This document shows positions 38,401-47,459 of a DNA stretch of 64,000 bases, one piece after another. Position 1 is the stretch's first letter; each line of letters starts with the position of its first letter. This DNA comes from Xestospongia bergquistia (lineage: Eukaryota; Porifera; Demospongiae; Haplosclerida; Petrosiidae). The notes beneath the pieces were generated by a model. The model was not told the origin of the DNA and ran no database searches. It saw only the letters and a program-made list of their open reading frames with translations. The position numbers were made by a program, and so were the translations under genes. The DNA lies in the NCBI GenBank assembly GCA_963965975.1, contig OZ014411.1, forward strand, positions 15,210,446 through 15,274,445, written 5' to 3'.

Positions 38401-39440
38401 AATGTTTGAATTGAAAATGATCAACAGATGCTTTGTTACAGAGAGTGATGAATCAGTGCATGTGCCTCCACTTACTATTACAACTAGTAAATGAACCACC
38501 TCAAAAATCTTCAAAATATGGCATTGATCTGTATACTTAAACAATAACTGAAAAATAAGAAACACGTAGAGTTTAATTTTACAAAGGATTATTTAGAGAG
38601 AAAAATTGTATAAAGTATGGAATGATTATTAACCTCACTGTGCGTGGGCGCATAGCGAGGGTTACTGTAGTCTGTTCAGTGTGTCTGTTACCCGGGCAAA
38701 TGGCTTTGAACTGCTTTAACTCCGCAAACAAAACACTGGTAGCCACCAAACTATAGTGGAGGGTAGAAAAACTTGTGTACTTCTTAAGAATACTGCCAAA
38801 AGGAGCGTCAAACGAACAAAAAGCTTTAAGTCTGAAAACCTTTGAAAAAAGCACAACTTTAATCTCAGTGAAGACTCCAGAATTCAATAAAACCTCCTGC
38901 ATACAGCTTATGACATTTTCCAACTATTTAAAATGAGAATTTTGGCCAAAATACTTCTTTGGAAAGTTATGATAGTTTTACTAACTTTTGGCAGTTATCT
39001 TTTTCGATACATTGAGCGCAAACTAAAAATACTAGTACTATAGCTGTCATTGGAGAGTCACTAACTTATACTAAGAAGCTGGAAAGTATTGGACCTTTTG
39101 TCAATTATAGTACAGTAGACGCACTAAACGGCTAAGCTTTTCCCATTGATTGAAGAGAAATGCTGAGTCATCAATAATCATCTTGCGCATCACGTGATTT
39201 ATCTTTTGTCTTCACTTGAGGAGAATAAAGAAAGTCTCTGGATAAGACCACACCAAGCTTAAGCACTGCAGTGCATTTCATTGATTATTGAAATTAGAGG
39301 GATTAAATATTAGAATAATTACAGTATACTATATATAGAGTAGCTAAATGGAATTCTCAATTACACACGAATGTGCATAGAAGACAAGAAAAAAAAGGAA
39401 TTGGAATGTCTGCTTCTGTAGAAGCATGACTCATCTAATT
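38401..39440. other. No gene established; a CpG-rich patch at 38,632-38,720
   Basis: A 114-codon minus-strand frame (38,579-38,923) is open and includes T-L-A-M-R-P-R-T-V-R-L, read from a CpG-rich patch (GTGCGTGGGCGCATAGCGAGGG). It has no family match, so I do not call it a gene. The patch has the look of a transposon end. An E-box ATCACGTGAT lies at about 39,188. Confidence 0.4.
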
Positions 39441-40720
39441 CTTACAGTTTCTTATTATAATATTCATAAAGTGATTGATATTTTGTAAGATTTCTTTTGA
39501 CAACCTTTGATCAAGATTTTGGAGATAAGCAGCAGACTAATTTTGGACATATCATATTCCATCGGTCACACCAAACTCTCCATTTAACAACAAGGCTATG
39601 CATACATAAAGAAAAGCTATAAGAGTGACTGCAGCATACAGTTTACTCTCTTAGAATCAAGCATCAGCAAAATGTATCCAATTTGGTTGGGTTTATGACT
39701 TTGGCTGTGCATTCTTATGTCTGTCCTCAGCTTCCATACCAACTAGGTCATTAATAGGAATTTCCAAATACACAAAGGTGTGTGAAAGAAATAGAAAATG
39801 GGAATTAGAACATTTGTTCTCAGCCTCTGTAGAAGCAAGACTTCTTATTCCTACAGTTTCTTACTATAATATATATGAAGAGATTCATATTTCTACGAAT
39901 TCTTTTAACAAGCCTAGGATCAACATTTTGTGGAAAAGAGATAAGCAGTAGACTAATTATGGTCATATCAAATTTCATACGCATGAGGCACATCAAACTC
40001 TCTCTACTCAACAACAAGGTTATGTATACATACAGAAACGCTATAGTGTCACTGAAGTATACAATATATTTCTATTTACTAACAAATGGTCAATTCAATA
40101 AAGAAGACTATTTCTACACAAAAATATAATTAGGCATTGAAATGGTTAATAAATTGCTAATAATCCATCTGTTTGTGAGTCAATTTAAAATGGGTTGTGC
40201 AACAAGGGTTACGAAAATAGTTCACCTTGTGTCCAATTACATGACGGTGTGTGAAAGTAATAAAAAAATGGGAATTGAAACATTTGTTCTCGTCCTCTGT
40301 AGAAGCACAAATCCTCTTATTCTTACAGTTTCTTACTATAATATATATGAAGAGATTCATATTTTCTAAGAATTCTTTTAACAACCCTCAGATCAACATT
40401 TTGCAGAAAAGAGATAAGCAGTAGACTAATTATGGTCATATCAAATTTCATATTCATGAGGCACATCAAGCTCTCTATTCAACAACAAGTTTATGCATAC
40501 ATAGAGAAAAGCTCTTAATGTGACTGAAGTATAAAATATATTTCTATTTACTAACAAATGGTCAATTCAATAAAGAAGACTAAATCTACACAAAAAATAT
40601 AATTAGGCATTAAAATGGTTAATAAATTGCTAATAATCCATCTGTTAGAGAGCCATTTTAAAGTGGGTTGTGCAACAAGGGTTACAAAAATAGTTCACTT
40701 TGTGTCCAGAGCCCACTAGT
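39440..40720 (+). repeat. Triplicated ~420-475 bp tandem repeat
   Basis: Three direct copies share the run GAGATAAGCAG(C/T)AGACTAAT, then CATATCA.ATT(T/C)CAT, CACA(T/C)CAAACTCTC, CAACAACAAG and a T.TGCATACATA-type block. Anchors lie near 39,544, 39,961 and 40,434, giving spacings of 417 and 473 bp. Copies 2 and 3 are much closer to each other (long identical stretches) than to copy 1. Short open frames here follow the repeat and are not conserved in frame, so it is not a gene. A fragment of the same repeat recurs at about 46,720-46,800. Confidence 0.85.
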
Positions 40721-40954
40721 GAATGGGTATGTGGTATGAGACAAAAAAACTAGATAGAATAATACTTAGGCTGTAATGAATAAGATATTTATTAATATGA
40801 ATAATAAACAATAGCATGTGGTAATATTATTGGTTATTAGGAACAATTTAAATGTTCATGAAGTGATACATAAACTATCTAACAAAGTAGGCTGAATGTT
40901 CTAAGTCCTTTCATGTTACTTATGACAAAGTAAGATACAGCAATATTGTATACT

Positions 40955-41410
40955 TACCATAGTTTATGAATAACAGCTCATATGCGAGAACACAAGGACA
41001 GCAAACGTTATAGTCATCCAATTGAAGAACAACAAAGTAAAAACTAAAGGCTGTCACGTAGAGTAAAGGTAGTGATACGACACGCATTGACACGCATGCG
41101 CAGTATTTTATGCATCAATTTGACGCATGCGTAAAGGTTTCTCAAAGGTCGAGCAACGTATCAAGAATGGAGACATCTTTTTGGGAGGCATGTTTTCATT
41201 GTTTATCTGGTTTTTGATTAGAAGAAAAAACTGTAACAGTAACAATCTAAACAAAGCAAGCTCTGTCTGCGAGAACGCTAAATCACCTTTCGACAATATC
41301 AGACGTCCGTACTTTGATGACTGAGTCAAAAGAAACATCTGTCAATACAAGTATTGTTCAAGATATAGAAGTATTGACTAAAAAATTAGCAGACATGATC
41401 TCCACTTTAA
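40955..41410 (+). pseudogene. Decayed DDE/rve integrase gene, copy 2, 5' part (split by a Kolobok element)
   Basis: The 5' flank from TTACCATAGTTTATGA matches copy 1 at 37,340 and a third partial copy at 43,611. It includes GCATGCGCA and ACGCATGCGT motifs at about 41,093-41,130. A clean frame starts at ATG 41,317 (M-T-E-S-K-E-T-S-V-N) and runs to I-S-T-L at 41,410, where the transposon enters. Taking out the element and one TTAA, the frame continues I-S-T-L-R-E-L-E-D-R, so insertion hit an open exon. Copy 1 lacks this exon through deletion. A longer frame at 41,127-41,324 overlaps in another phase and is not conserved in copy 1. Confidence 0.72.
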
Positions 41411-41624
41411 AGGGTAACTTCAGTCATTTTTTAACATATTTTTTAAATTGTATATTATCAATGTATTATACTTGAAAGTCACGATTCACGCCTTGTTAGC
41501 TAAAAAAGATTTGTAGTGTCGCAGTACAACGTTCATGAAAACGCCGGAAACGGAACAGTAGCAGCCATTTTGAAAAACACTTCCTGTTTGAGGCGTGGTG
41601 ATCTTGTGACGTAGATGGGGGAAC
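41411..41624 (+). repeat. Left 214-bp inverted end of the Kolobok element, likely promoter
   Basis: It matches 42520-42733 inverted, with about four differences. The inner half holds promoter-type motifs: CACTTCCTG (ETS) at about 41577, CCGGAAAC, and TGACGTA (CRE-like) at 41607. The THAP-gene ATG lies 17 bp beyond its inner border. Confidence 0.85.
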
Positions 41625-41641
41625 CTTGTGAAGACTGAAGA

Positions 41642-41866
41642 ATGGGAAAGCGGTGTGTAGTAGCTGGTTGCAGCAACACTCACAAGGACGGAGTGAGTCT
41701 GTTTAAATTTCCCTCGGACAAAAAGTTGCGAAGAGAATGGATAAGACAGGTCCAACGAACTAGAGCCAAGTGGAAGGACCCAGGCGAATATTCTTGTGTG
41801 TGTAGTGCACATTTTGCTGAAGACTGTTCCAAGCCATATCTAGTATGTGCCAGAAAGTTGGCTTAA
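41642..41866 (+). CDS. THAP zinc-finger protein, N-terminal domain (transposon-encoded)
   Basis: The 74-residue frame opens M-G-K-R-C-V-V-A-G-C and contains the C2CH signature C5-x4-C10-x43-C54-x2-H57 plus the invariant P24 (F-K-F-P) and W33. This is a sequence-specific DNA-binding THAP domain, which in Kolobok and P transposases binds the inverted ends. It stops at 41,866, but a second frame straight after carries L-K-P-D-A-V-P-T-I-F, the motif that normally closes a THAP domain, so a frameshift separates the last part. The ATG is 17 bp inside the inverted end, probably close to the transcription start. No DDE domain follows. Confidence 0.86.
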   Translation: MGKRCVVAGCSNTHKDGVSLFKFPSDKKLRREWIRQVQRTRAKWKDPGEYSCVCSAHFAEDCSKPYLVCARKLA

Positions 41867-41874
41867 AGATGAAG

Positions 41875-42000
41875 CAAATGCTGAAGCCAGATGCTGTGCC
41901 AACTATATTTCCCAGACCTTCTGATACTAAAATTCATAAAAGAGTGTCTTCAGCATACAAAAAGAGAGAACACATAAGAGTGTGTTTAATAGTAGATAAT
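41875..42000 (+). pseudogene. Frame-shifted continuation of the THAP protein
   Basis: In the frame M-K-Q-M-L-K-P-D-A-V-P-T-I-F (from about 41,870) the coding sense continues with P-R-P-S-D-T-K-I-H-K-R-V-S-S-A-Y-K-K-R. The A-V-P-T-I-F motif is the conserved C-terminal mark of THAP domains and is expected about here. The frame differs from the upstream part by a small indel near 41,865; a short unnoticed intron is less likely as no GT..AG pair fits. Confidence 0.75.
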
Positions 42001-42068
42001 TATTGTGTTTTTTAGGTACTATCATCCTTAGTAATTAATGAACCTAGCACTACCATGGTAAATAATAG

Positions 42069-42502
42069 TTATGTACAGTGCATGTTTGATGCTACTGTAG
42101 GATATAGGATTATACACTCAACATCCTCTGATTTTTTTTCTTGTATTTCAGGAGTTTCGCAACAGCACACACACTCCAAGTTAGTTGGCATCATCACACA
42201 GTGCCCACAAACACACCTGGAGAGAACAGATTGCTTTATGTACAGATATGATTTGTTTTGTGTACTTACCAGTCTGTATTACCAAGCCTAGAATTATCCT
42301 CCAGACTGGAATGATCTGATTCATTGTCTGAAGATTGACTATAATCTTATAGTAGCTTCTGGCTCATACATGAATGGCCTAACAGAATTTACACGAACTG
42401 GTTCCGAATCGATTTCTTCGTTTTCCTCAAAATCATACGAAGAATATGACACCTCCAGATCTCCAGTTTCTTCTTAGAAGCAATTGATGAATCGTCAGAC
42501 AT
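42069..42502 (-). CDS. P2X7-cytoplasmic-tail-like cysteine-rich protein (transposon-encoded, damaged)
   Basis: On the minus strand from ATG 42,502: M-S-D-D-S-S-I-A-S, then after a shift an acidic stretch (Y-D-F-E-E-N-E-E-I-D), R-P-F-M-Y-E-P-E-A, another shift, and S-R-L-G-N-T-D-W. An intron (42,217-42,269, GTAAGT..CCAG) splits the W codon; the second exon reads C-V-C-G-H-C-V-M-M-P-T, L-E-C-V-C-C-C-E-T-P-E-I and V-E-C-I-I, with a stop at 42,069. W-C-x-C-G-x-C..C-x-C-C matches the zinc-binding ballast domain of the P2X7 tail, also found in many invertebrate proteins without a channel. The rest of that domain is missing. Two apparent frameshifts suggest decay. Its ATG is 17 bp inside the right inverted end, mirroring the THAP gene. 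Confidence 0.75.
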
Positions 42503-42519
42503 GCTTTACACGTGGAATC

Positions 42520-42733
42520 GTTCCCCCATCTACGTCACAAGATCACCACGCCTCAAACAGGAAGTGTTTTTCAAAATGGCCGCTACTGTTCCGTTTCCGG
42601 TGTTTTCATGAACGTTTTACTGCGAAACTACAAATCTTTTTTAGCTAACAAGGCGTGAATCGTGACTTTCAAGTATAATACATTGATAATATACAATTTA
42701 AAAAATATGTTAAAAAATGACTGAAGTTACCCT
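42520..42733 (-). repeat. Right 214-bp inverted end of the Kolobok element, likely promoter
   Basis: This is the reverse complement of 41411-41624. It carries the same CAGGAAGTG, CAAAATGGCCGC (YY1-like) and TACGTCA motifs, here facing the minus-strand gene. Just inside it a CACGTG lies between the repeat and the ATG at 42,502. Confidence 0.85.
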
Positions 42734-43600
42734 TTAAGGGAACTAGAAGACAGGTTATTGACGGCAAATATCACAACAAAATCACTTACTTTTAGAGATG
42801 TGCTACTTGAAGACAATAGACTTATCTTGGACTAAAATAGCTAGACTGTTTGGTAAATCAAGAATGTCACTGTCATGAAACAAAATGAAGCTGGAATTTT
42901 GAATAACATAACTGATGAAGAACTAGAAGAGAATGTTTGTGCATATGGCATAAAAAGGATATGCCTAATTTAGGAAACAAATAATTTTTGGAATGTTGTC
43001 TGGTGTTCATGTTCAATGATGTAGGCTTAGACATGCTATTCACTCTGTTGATCCAATCAATACTGCTATGTGTTGATACCAAAAGATCCATAGATGTATT
43101 TAAATTATGTTGTACGTATACCTGGACCAATGGCTCTTCAGCATATAGGCATGTTCATCAGTTATAACATACAGACCTTTCCATCAACATTGTGGACATG
43201 ATAACTATAACTGATTTTCAACTATTTTCTAACACAAAATTATCGTTTTTCTTAATTTTAATTTATGTTCACATATTTCAAATTTATAGAACCACTAATC
43301 AAATTATTACAAAATTTTGATTAAAATTATTTTGCTTTACATGGCAACCATAAACTTGTTTGGTGAGAGATTGTCATACATGGTTGATGACTTCAAGGAT
43401 GATTGTATATGCTCTGACATTCCATTATTACACTGCCTCTGTGAAGGCTATGCTTCACATGTATTTTCACCTTTATTGCATCAAAGACAAGAGGATAATT
43501 CATGGCATAATCTTTTTAATACTGTAACACAATTCTATTATCGCATGTTCGATTCTTTTTAGAAGAAGGCATTCTTAGTCATGTTGCAATATATAGCGGG
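42734..43600 (+). pseudogene. Decayed DDE/rve integrase gene, copy 2, 3' part
   Basis: The reading resumes after the TTAA with R-E-L-E-D-R-L-L-T-A-N-I-T-T-K-S-L and a helix-turn-helix piece T-K-I-A-R-L-F-G-K-S-R-M-S-L at about 42,833-42,875. Then follow I-T-D-E-E-L-E-E at about 42,905, H-S-V-D-P-I-N-T-A at about 43,040 and P-G-P-M-A-L near 43,120; the last two belong to the stretch before the catalytic Asp. The piece G-N-H-K-L in copy 1 corresponds to about 43,340 here. A 3' frame at 43,317-43,562 (with D-N-S-W-H-N-L-F-N-T-V-T-Q-F) is shared with copy 1 at about 38,285, but I cannot assign it. Stops and shifts make it non-functional. Confidence 0.7.
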
Positions 43601-43604
43601 CATT

Positions 43605-43760
43605 TGCTTACCATAGTTTATGATAACATCTCATATGTGCTAAAATAAGGACAGCAACCATTATGATCGTCCAATAAGATTAAACGAAAATAGAAGAAAC
43701 GTTGTCACGCGAATCGATGCCCATGATTTCACGAGTATTTTGATGGGCGTTACAGTAACG
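43605..43760 (+). repeat. Third copy of the integrase-gene 5' flank
   Basis: TTACCATAGTTTATGA, AAGGACAGCAA, TCGTCCAATAA and TTGTCACGCG at 43,611-43,710 repeat the blocks at 37,340-37,430 and 40,955-41,060 in the same orientation. It may be the start of a third, lost tandem copy, or a long terminal repeat; only three occurrences are available to judge. Confidence 0.65.
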
Positions 43761-46700
43761 ATATCTGCACCAATTGGACATTAACATAGTTAGCTGTTAG
43801 TTGTCTCCTTGTTACAGTGAGCTAAGTTAAAAACAAAAGAATTAGAAGATGAAGAACCTCCGTAGTTCAGTGCAGCCTTGTTTCTCTGGTATAGTATAAA
43901 CTTGCTTACTCTACATTTCATCCTCTATACTATTATTTCAATGAAGTACATCATTACAGTTCATATTTCCATATTATTTTTAATTACTATATCATTACAT
44001 AGAGTATAGAAATACTTTTTGTATTAAGTCTTCAAAGAGTTCTTGACACAAGAATACAATCTTAAATTCAAGATGCAAAATTAAGCCCAGACTTAATTTT
44101 TGTATCAACAATAATGGCTCCTAACATCAATACAGACCAGCTACCTTCCTTTCCTAGCGAGAAAAAAGAATATCTATCTTATCCTTACATGCAGGCAGTG
44201 TATTAAGAAAATCAAAAATATGATTCAACTGGATTCCAAGATCAGACATAAGTGATCATGATAGCACTTATTAAACAAAACTAATTAAAGAAACAATATT
44301 TAATATAAGATACATAGTTATTGGAGATTACAAATGGAAAGACACAAAATTGTGCATCTTAATTCTGTACTTAAATGTAATAACAAACTTGTTTCTTCCA
44401 TATTAAGCTTCTCTGAAGATATCAAAGTGGTTTCTAGTGTTTATTCTAGCTGTAGTAACAGTTTGATCTATGTGTATATACAAAATTTCATTGTTAAAAG
44501 GTGACTGAAGGATTTTTATCATCATTCTTAAGTACATGAAAGTAAATTGTGTAGCTTAAATATGGTGTATATATACTTTAAATACTGTAAAAACTTGTTT
44601 TGTGATAGTAAACTTCTTTGATGCTACTGAAGTGATTATTGAAGTGATTTCTGAAAGGTTTATTAGTATTCTTTAATAATAGTTTGATGTACATGTATAT
44701 ACAAACCTTCATTGTTGGTAGAGGTAACTACATGATATATAGCTATTATCATCTGAAATAAATAGAATTAGCATCAGGTCAAAATGTAAATGATAATATA
44801 CCTATTTGTAATCACTTGACCTATAGAGTGTGACAGCAACAATTGATAATTTTTTTTCAATTTACCATGTCGATTAAAAGAGAGAAATTTGTTTCTGATC
44901 TTAGGTCTTGCTAAGAATTGATATATCTTCTCAGTTACTCTACATTGTCTTTTATAGGTGGGTACTCAACAACAATGATGATCAGCATTCTCCAAAACAC
45001 TTCATAATTTTCTCTTAATTATGTAAACTTGCAGGACTTCTAAGATATGCTACATTGTGTTTAGCAGACTTCATATTGCCAGGACACAAGATACTTCAAA
45101 TTGTTCATCAATAATATTGCACTTATAATTTATTGGGTCAATAGTGTCATCAGATGATTTTTCTTAGGCTTCTTACCTAATAATGAGAAAATAAATAAGA
45201 AAGATGACTCAATGACAAGATTATCTATTAACTTCCACTTTGTATATCTCACATAATAATTATCGAAAATTTCTAATATAGATATGATGACACTATATAG
45301 AAGCAAGATTAATTACTGATGGAAGTACAAGTGCTTACAGTAGTTATTACTGCTAACATGCCTACTTCCACCAGTAAACCTCCTTCCATCTAGATGTAGT
45401 CATCATGCAATTGCAACTCAAGAATCACACTAGAAAGTGAAACTTCTAAATTGTTGAAAGTCTTGCAAGGCCAATTGCTTTCAGTCCATTCAGCATTCAT
45501 CAAGTTCATTCTTTCAATCTTGTTGTTTGCTTGTTATATACATTCTTGAGTTGCATAAGTTGCTGACCTATTTATTACCAACATAAATTTTTACAATATT
45601 TACTATAATAACTTTACTGAATTATAGAAAATAGAAGTATAAGGCAGCTATTTCTGCCAAATTGATTGCTATAACCTTTAAATTCACGGCCTTAGGTACA
45701 AGAACTTATGTATGAAATAGATTTAATATTTAATTAGTAATCACATCATCCAAATATTGTCATACATCAACATAGACAGTAATTGTCAACTTATAATCAC
45801 CTATCTCTAACATTAACAGATGTAGGTAATTGTGTTTATAAAATTGTGACAACTATTATACTCATTTATGATCATGTCTTAACTCAAAACAACTTATACA
45901 TGTACTGTCTATGTGAATGTTTACTTAACACCTAATAATTATAGATTTGGCATTTTTGTTAAATGAATAATAGTAGTTAGACTATTTAATATTATTCTTT
46001 TACTTTACTAAATTGTATAAGTAGACATTATAGAAGCTGTCTAAGTCATGGAAGTACACTCATTATTTTCTTGCATTTTCATAATAACTGCAATAATAGT
46101 GAGAAATTAGATTATAATTGTAAATCATAAGTTTATTTTGATGGTACTGTTGTTGCTCTAAGAGACAATATTTTGACAAGTATACGTATAAAAAATGTAA
46201 ACTTGGAAAGGCTATATGGTATAGTTCAAAATTAGGTTCAGTCCTCAATGTCTACTCTGATAACATTCCATCCCATAACGTAAACTACTAAATTTATAAA
46301 TAAATTTTACAATTATTTATAGTAAATTACAGGTCAGAATTTGTTTGAGTATGTAATTGATGATTCTTTGTGATTTTATATAAACCACATTATGAATATT
46401 TATTTACTTAGGGACAATCTACACACATTACAGACTGCAATTTCACAGTGTACATTAGAATTATATAAAATTCAGATAATGACCCTATTAGTTTTAAGAG
46501 CATACATGACCTTCCACAAAAATGTGAGAAACATTGTATTGAACAGCTGATGATTTTAAAAATTGTATTATTTAAACACTTGAGATGCTGGGATTAATTC
46601 TGGTGTCTAATTTACTCTGTATGGTTTGGCTTTGTAAATTGATTTTAAACTATATGCTGCTTGCTATTGAGTTTGAATTGGATTGCTCTCATACAATGTA

Positions 46701-47170
46701 CTACTTTTTATTAATAGACTGTCAATCTAGTAAAAAGACTAAATCTATTACACAAAATATAATTACGGTATCCAGATAGGATAATGAATATGCTAATAAT
46801 CTATCAGCCAGTGAGTACATGACTCATTTTTCAATGCGCAGAAATACTTTGTTTAATATGGCCACTAGTATGTACTATACTCACCTGGATTATAGTATCC
46901 TAACTGTTTGCAATAGAGTAAGACTGTGTCCACCTCATCACACACAACTAGCCATTTACCAGCTTTGAATTTCATATTTCAAGCATGTCATTATCTGGTA
47001 CTGAAGTAGTGCCATTGTAAATGTGAATGTTACCGTTTGTACAGGCACTAGCTCAATATAATAATAATATAATACAACTATGAAAACTTAATCAATATAA
47101 TAAACATTTTATCATACACGTAAAACAGATAAATTACATAATCTATAATTTATACATACCAAATTTATTC
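43761..47170. other. No gene recognised; dispersed repeat fragments
   Basis: About 45,770-46,290 is a composite of dispersed repeats, related to 29,930-30,120 (left part) and 35,830-36,125 (right part). About 46,720-46,800 resembles the 3' side of the triplicated repeat near 40,580-40,660. Short hydrophobic frames at 46,063-46,248 and 46,585-46,779 have no support. Confidence 0.5.
45770..46290 (+). repeat. Dispersed repeat, copy 2
   Basis: The left portion shares ATAGACAGTAATTGTCA and AACTATTATACTCATTTATG with about 29,930-30,120. The right portion shares TTAGATTATAATTGTAAA and CAATGTCTACT with about 35,830-36,125. One longer parental element explains both matches. Confidence 0.6.
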
Positions 47171-47225
47171 AAAGCAAAGATCGAAATCAAAGCAAAGAAG
47201 ACACGATCCGAGGAACAATCAGTTT

Positions 47226-47239
47226 CACGTGACGTCATA
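47226..47239. promoter_or_regulatory. Overlapping E-box/CRE motif CACGTGACGTCAT
   Basis: A CACGTG E-box runs directly into TGACGTCA, a full cAMP-response element. This looks like a promoter core, but I see no first exon on either side within a few hundred bases. Confidence 0.35.
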
Positions 47240-47429
47240 TAATTACTGAAAGCTGGGCAAGATGTTCATTAGAAGAAGGAAAGAATTTCATTCAACTAAG
47301 CTCTAGAGCGTAAACTAAATGGCCAAATTCTATTAAAACAGTAATTTTGATTCAGATACGTGCCAAAATGTTGGTTGTTGTAGTTTAAAAAATACATTGT
47401 AATATATATAAGAACTTATATATAATTAT

Positions 47430-47456
47430 ATATATATATATATATGCAATATCAGG
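47430..47456. repeat. TA microsatellite
   Basis: This is an (AT)n run with a small interruption. No function is inferred. Confidence 0.8.
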
Positions 47457-47459
47457 TTA

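Larger units (their letters stand above)
41411..42733. mobile_element. Kolobok-type DNA transposon (TTAA target, 214-bp inverted ends)
   Basis: The 1,323-bp element starts AGGGTAACTTCAGTCA and ends with its reverse complement. TTAA flanks it on both sides (41407-41410, 42734-42737). The inverted ends are both 214 bp with about four mismatches, which points to recent insertion. TTAA duplications, AGGG termini and a THAP domain are the known traits of the Kolobok superfamily. It carries two convergent genes, a THAP-domain fragment (plus) and a P2X7-tail-like gene (minus), but no recognisable transposase catalytic domain, so it is likely non-autonomous. Confidence 0.85.

Noticed and set aside
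38579-38923. 114-codon minus-strand frame
   Set aside because: Open but with no family match, reading through a CpG-rich repeat-like patch; not enough to call a gene.
40142-40384. Overlapping 75-codon frames on both strands
   Set aside because: They lie in the triplicated repeat and are not kept open in the other copies.
41486-41812. 108-codon minus-strand frame across the left Kolobok end
   Set aside because: It runs antisense through the inverted repeat and the THAP domain, which is the recognised coding frame.
41411-42733. P element as the origin of the THAP gene
   Set aside because: P elements make 8-bp target duplications; here the duplication is TTAA and the ends start AGGG, as in Kolobok.
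42873-43130. 85-codon minus-strand frame
   Set aside because: It is antisense to the integrase relic, which has recognisable motifs on the plus strand.
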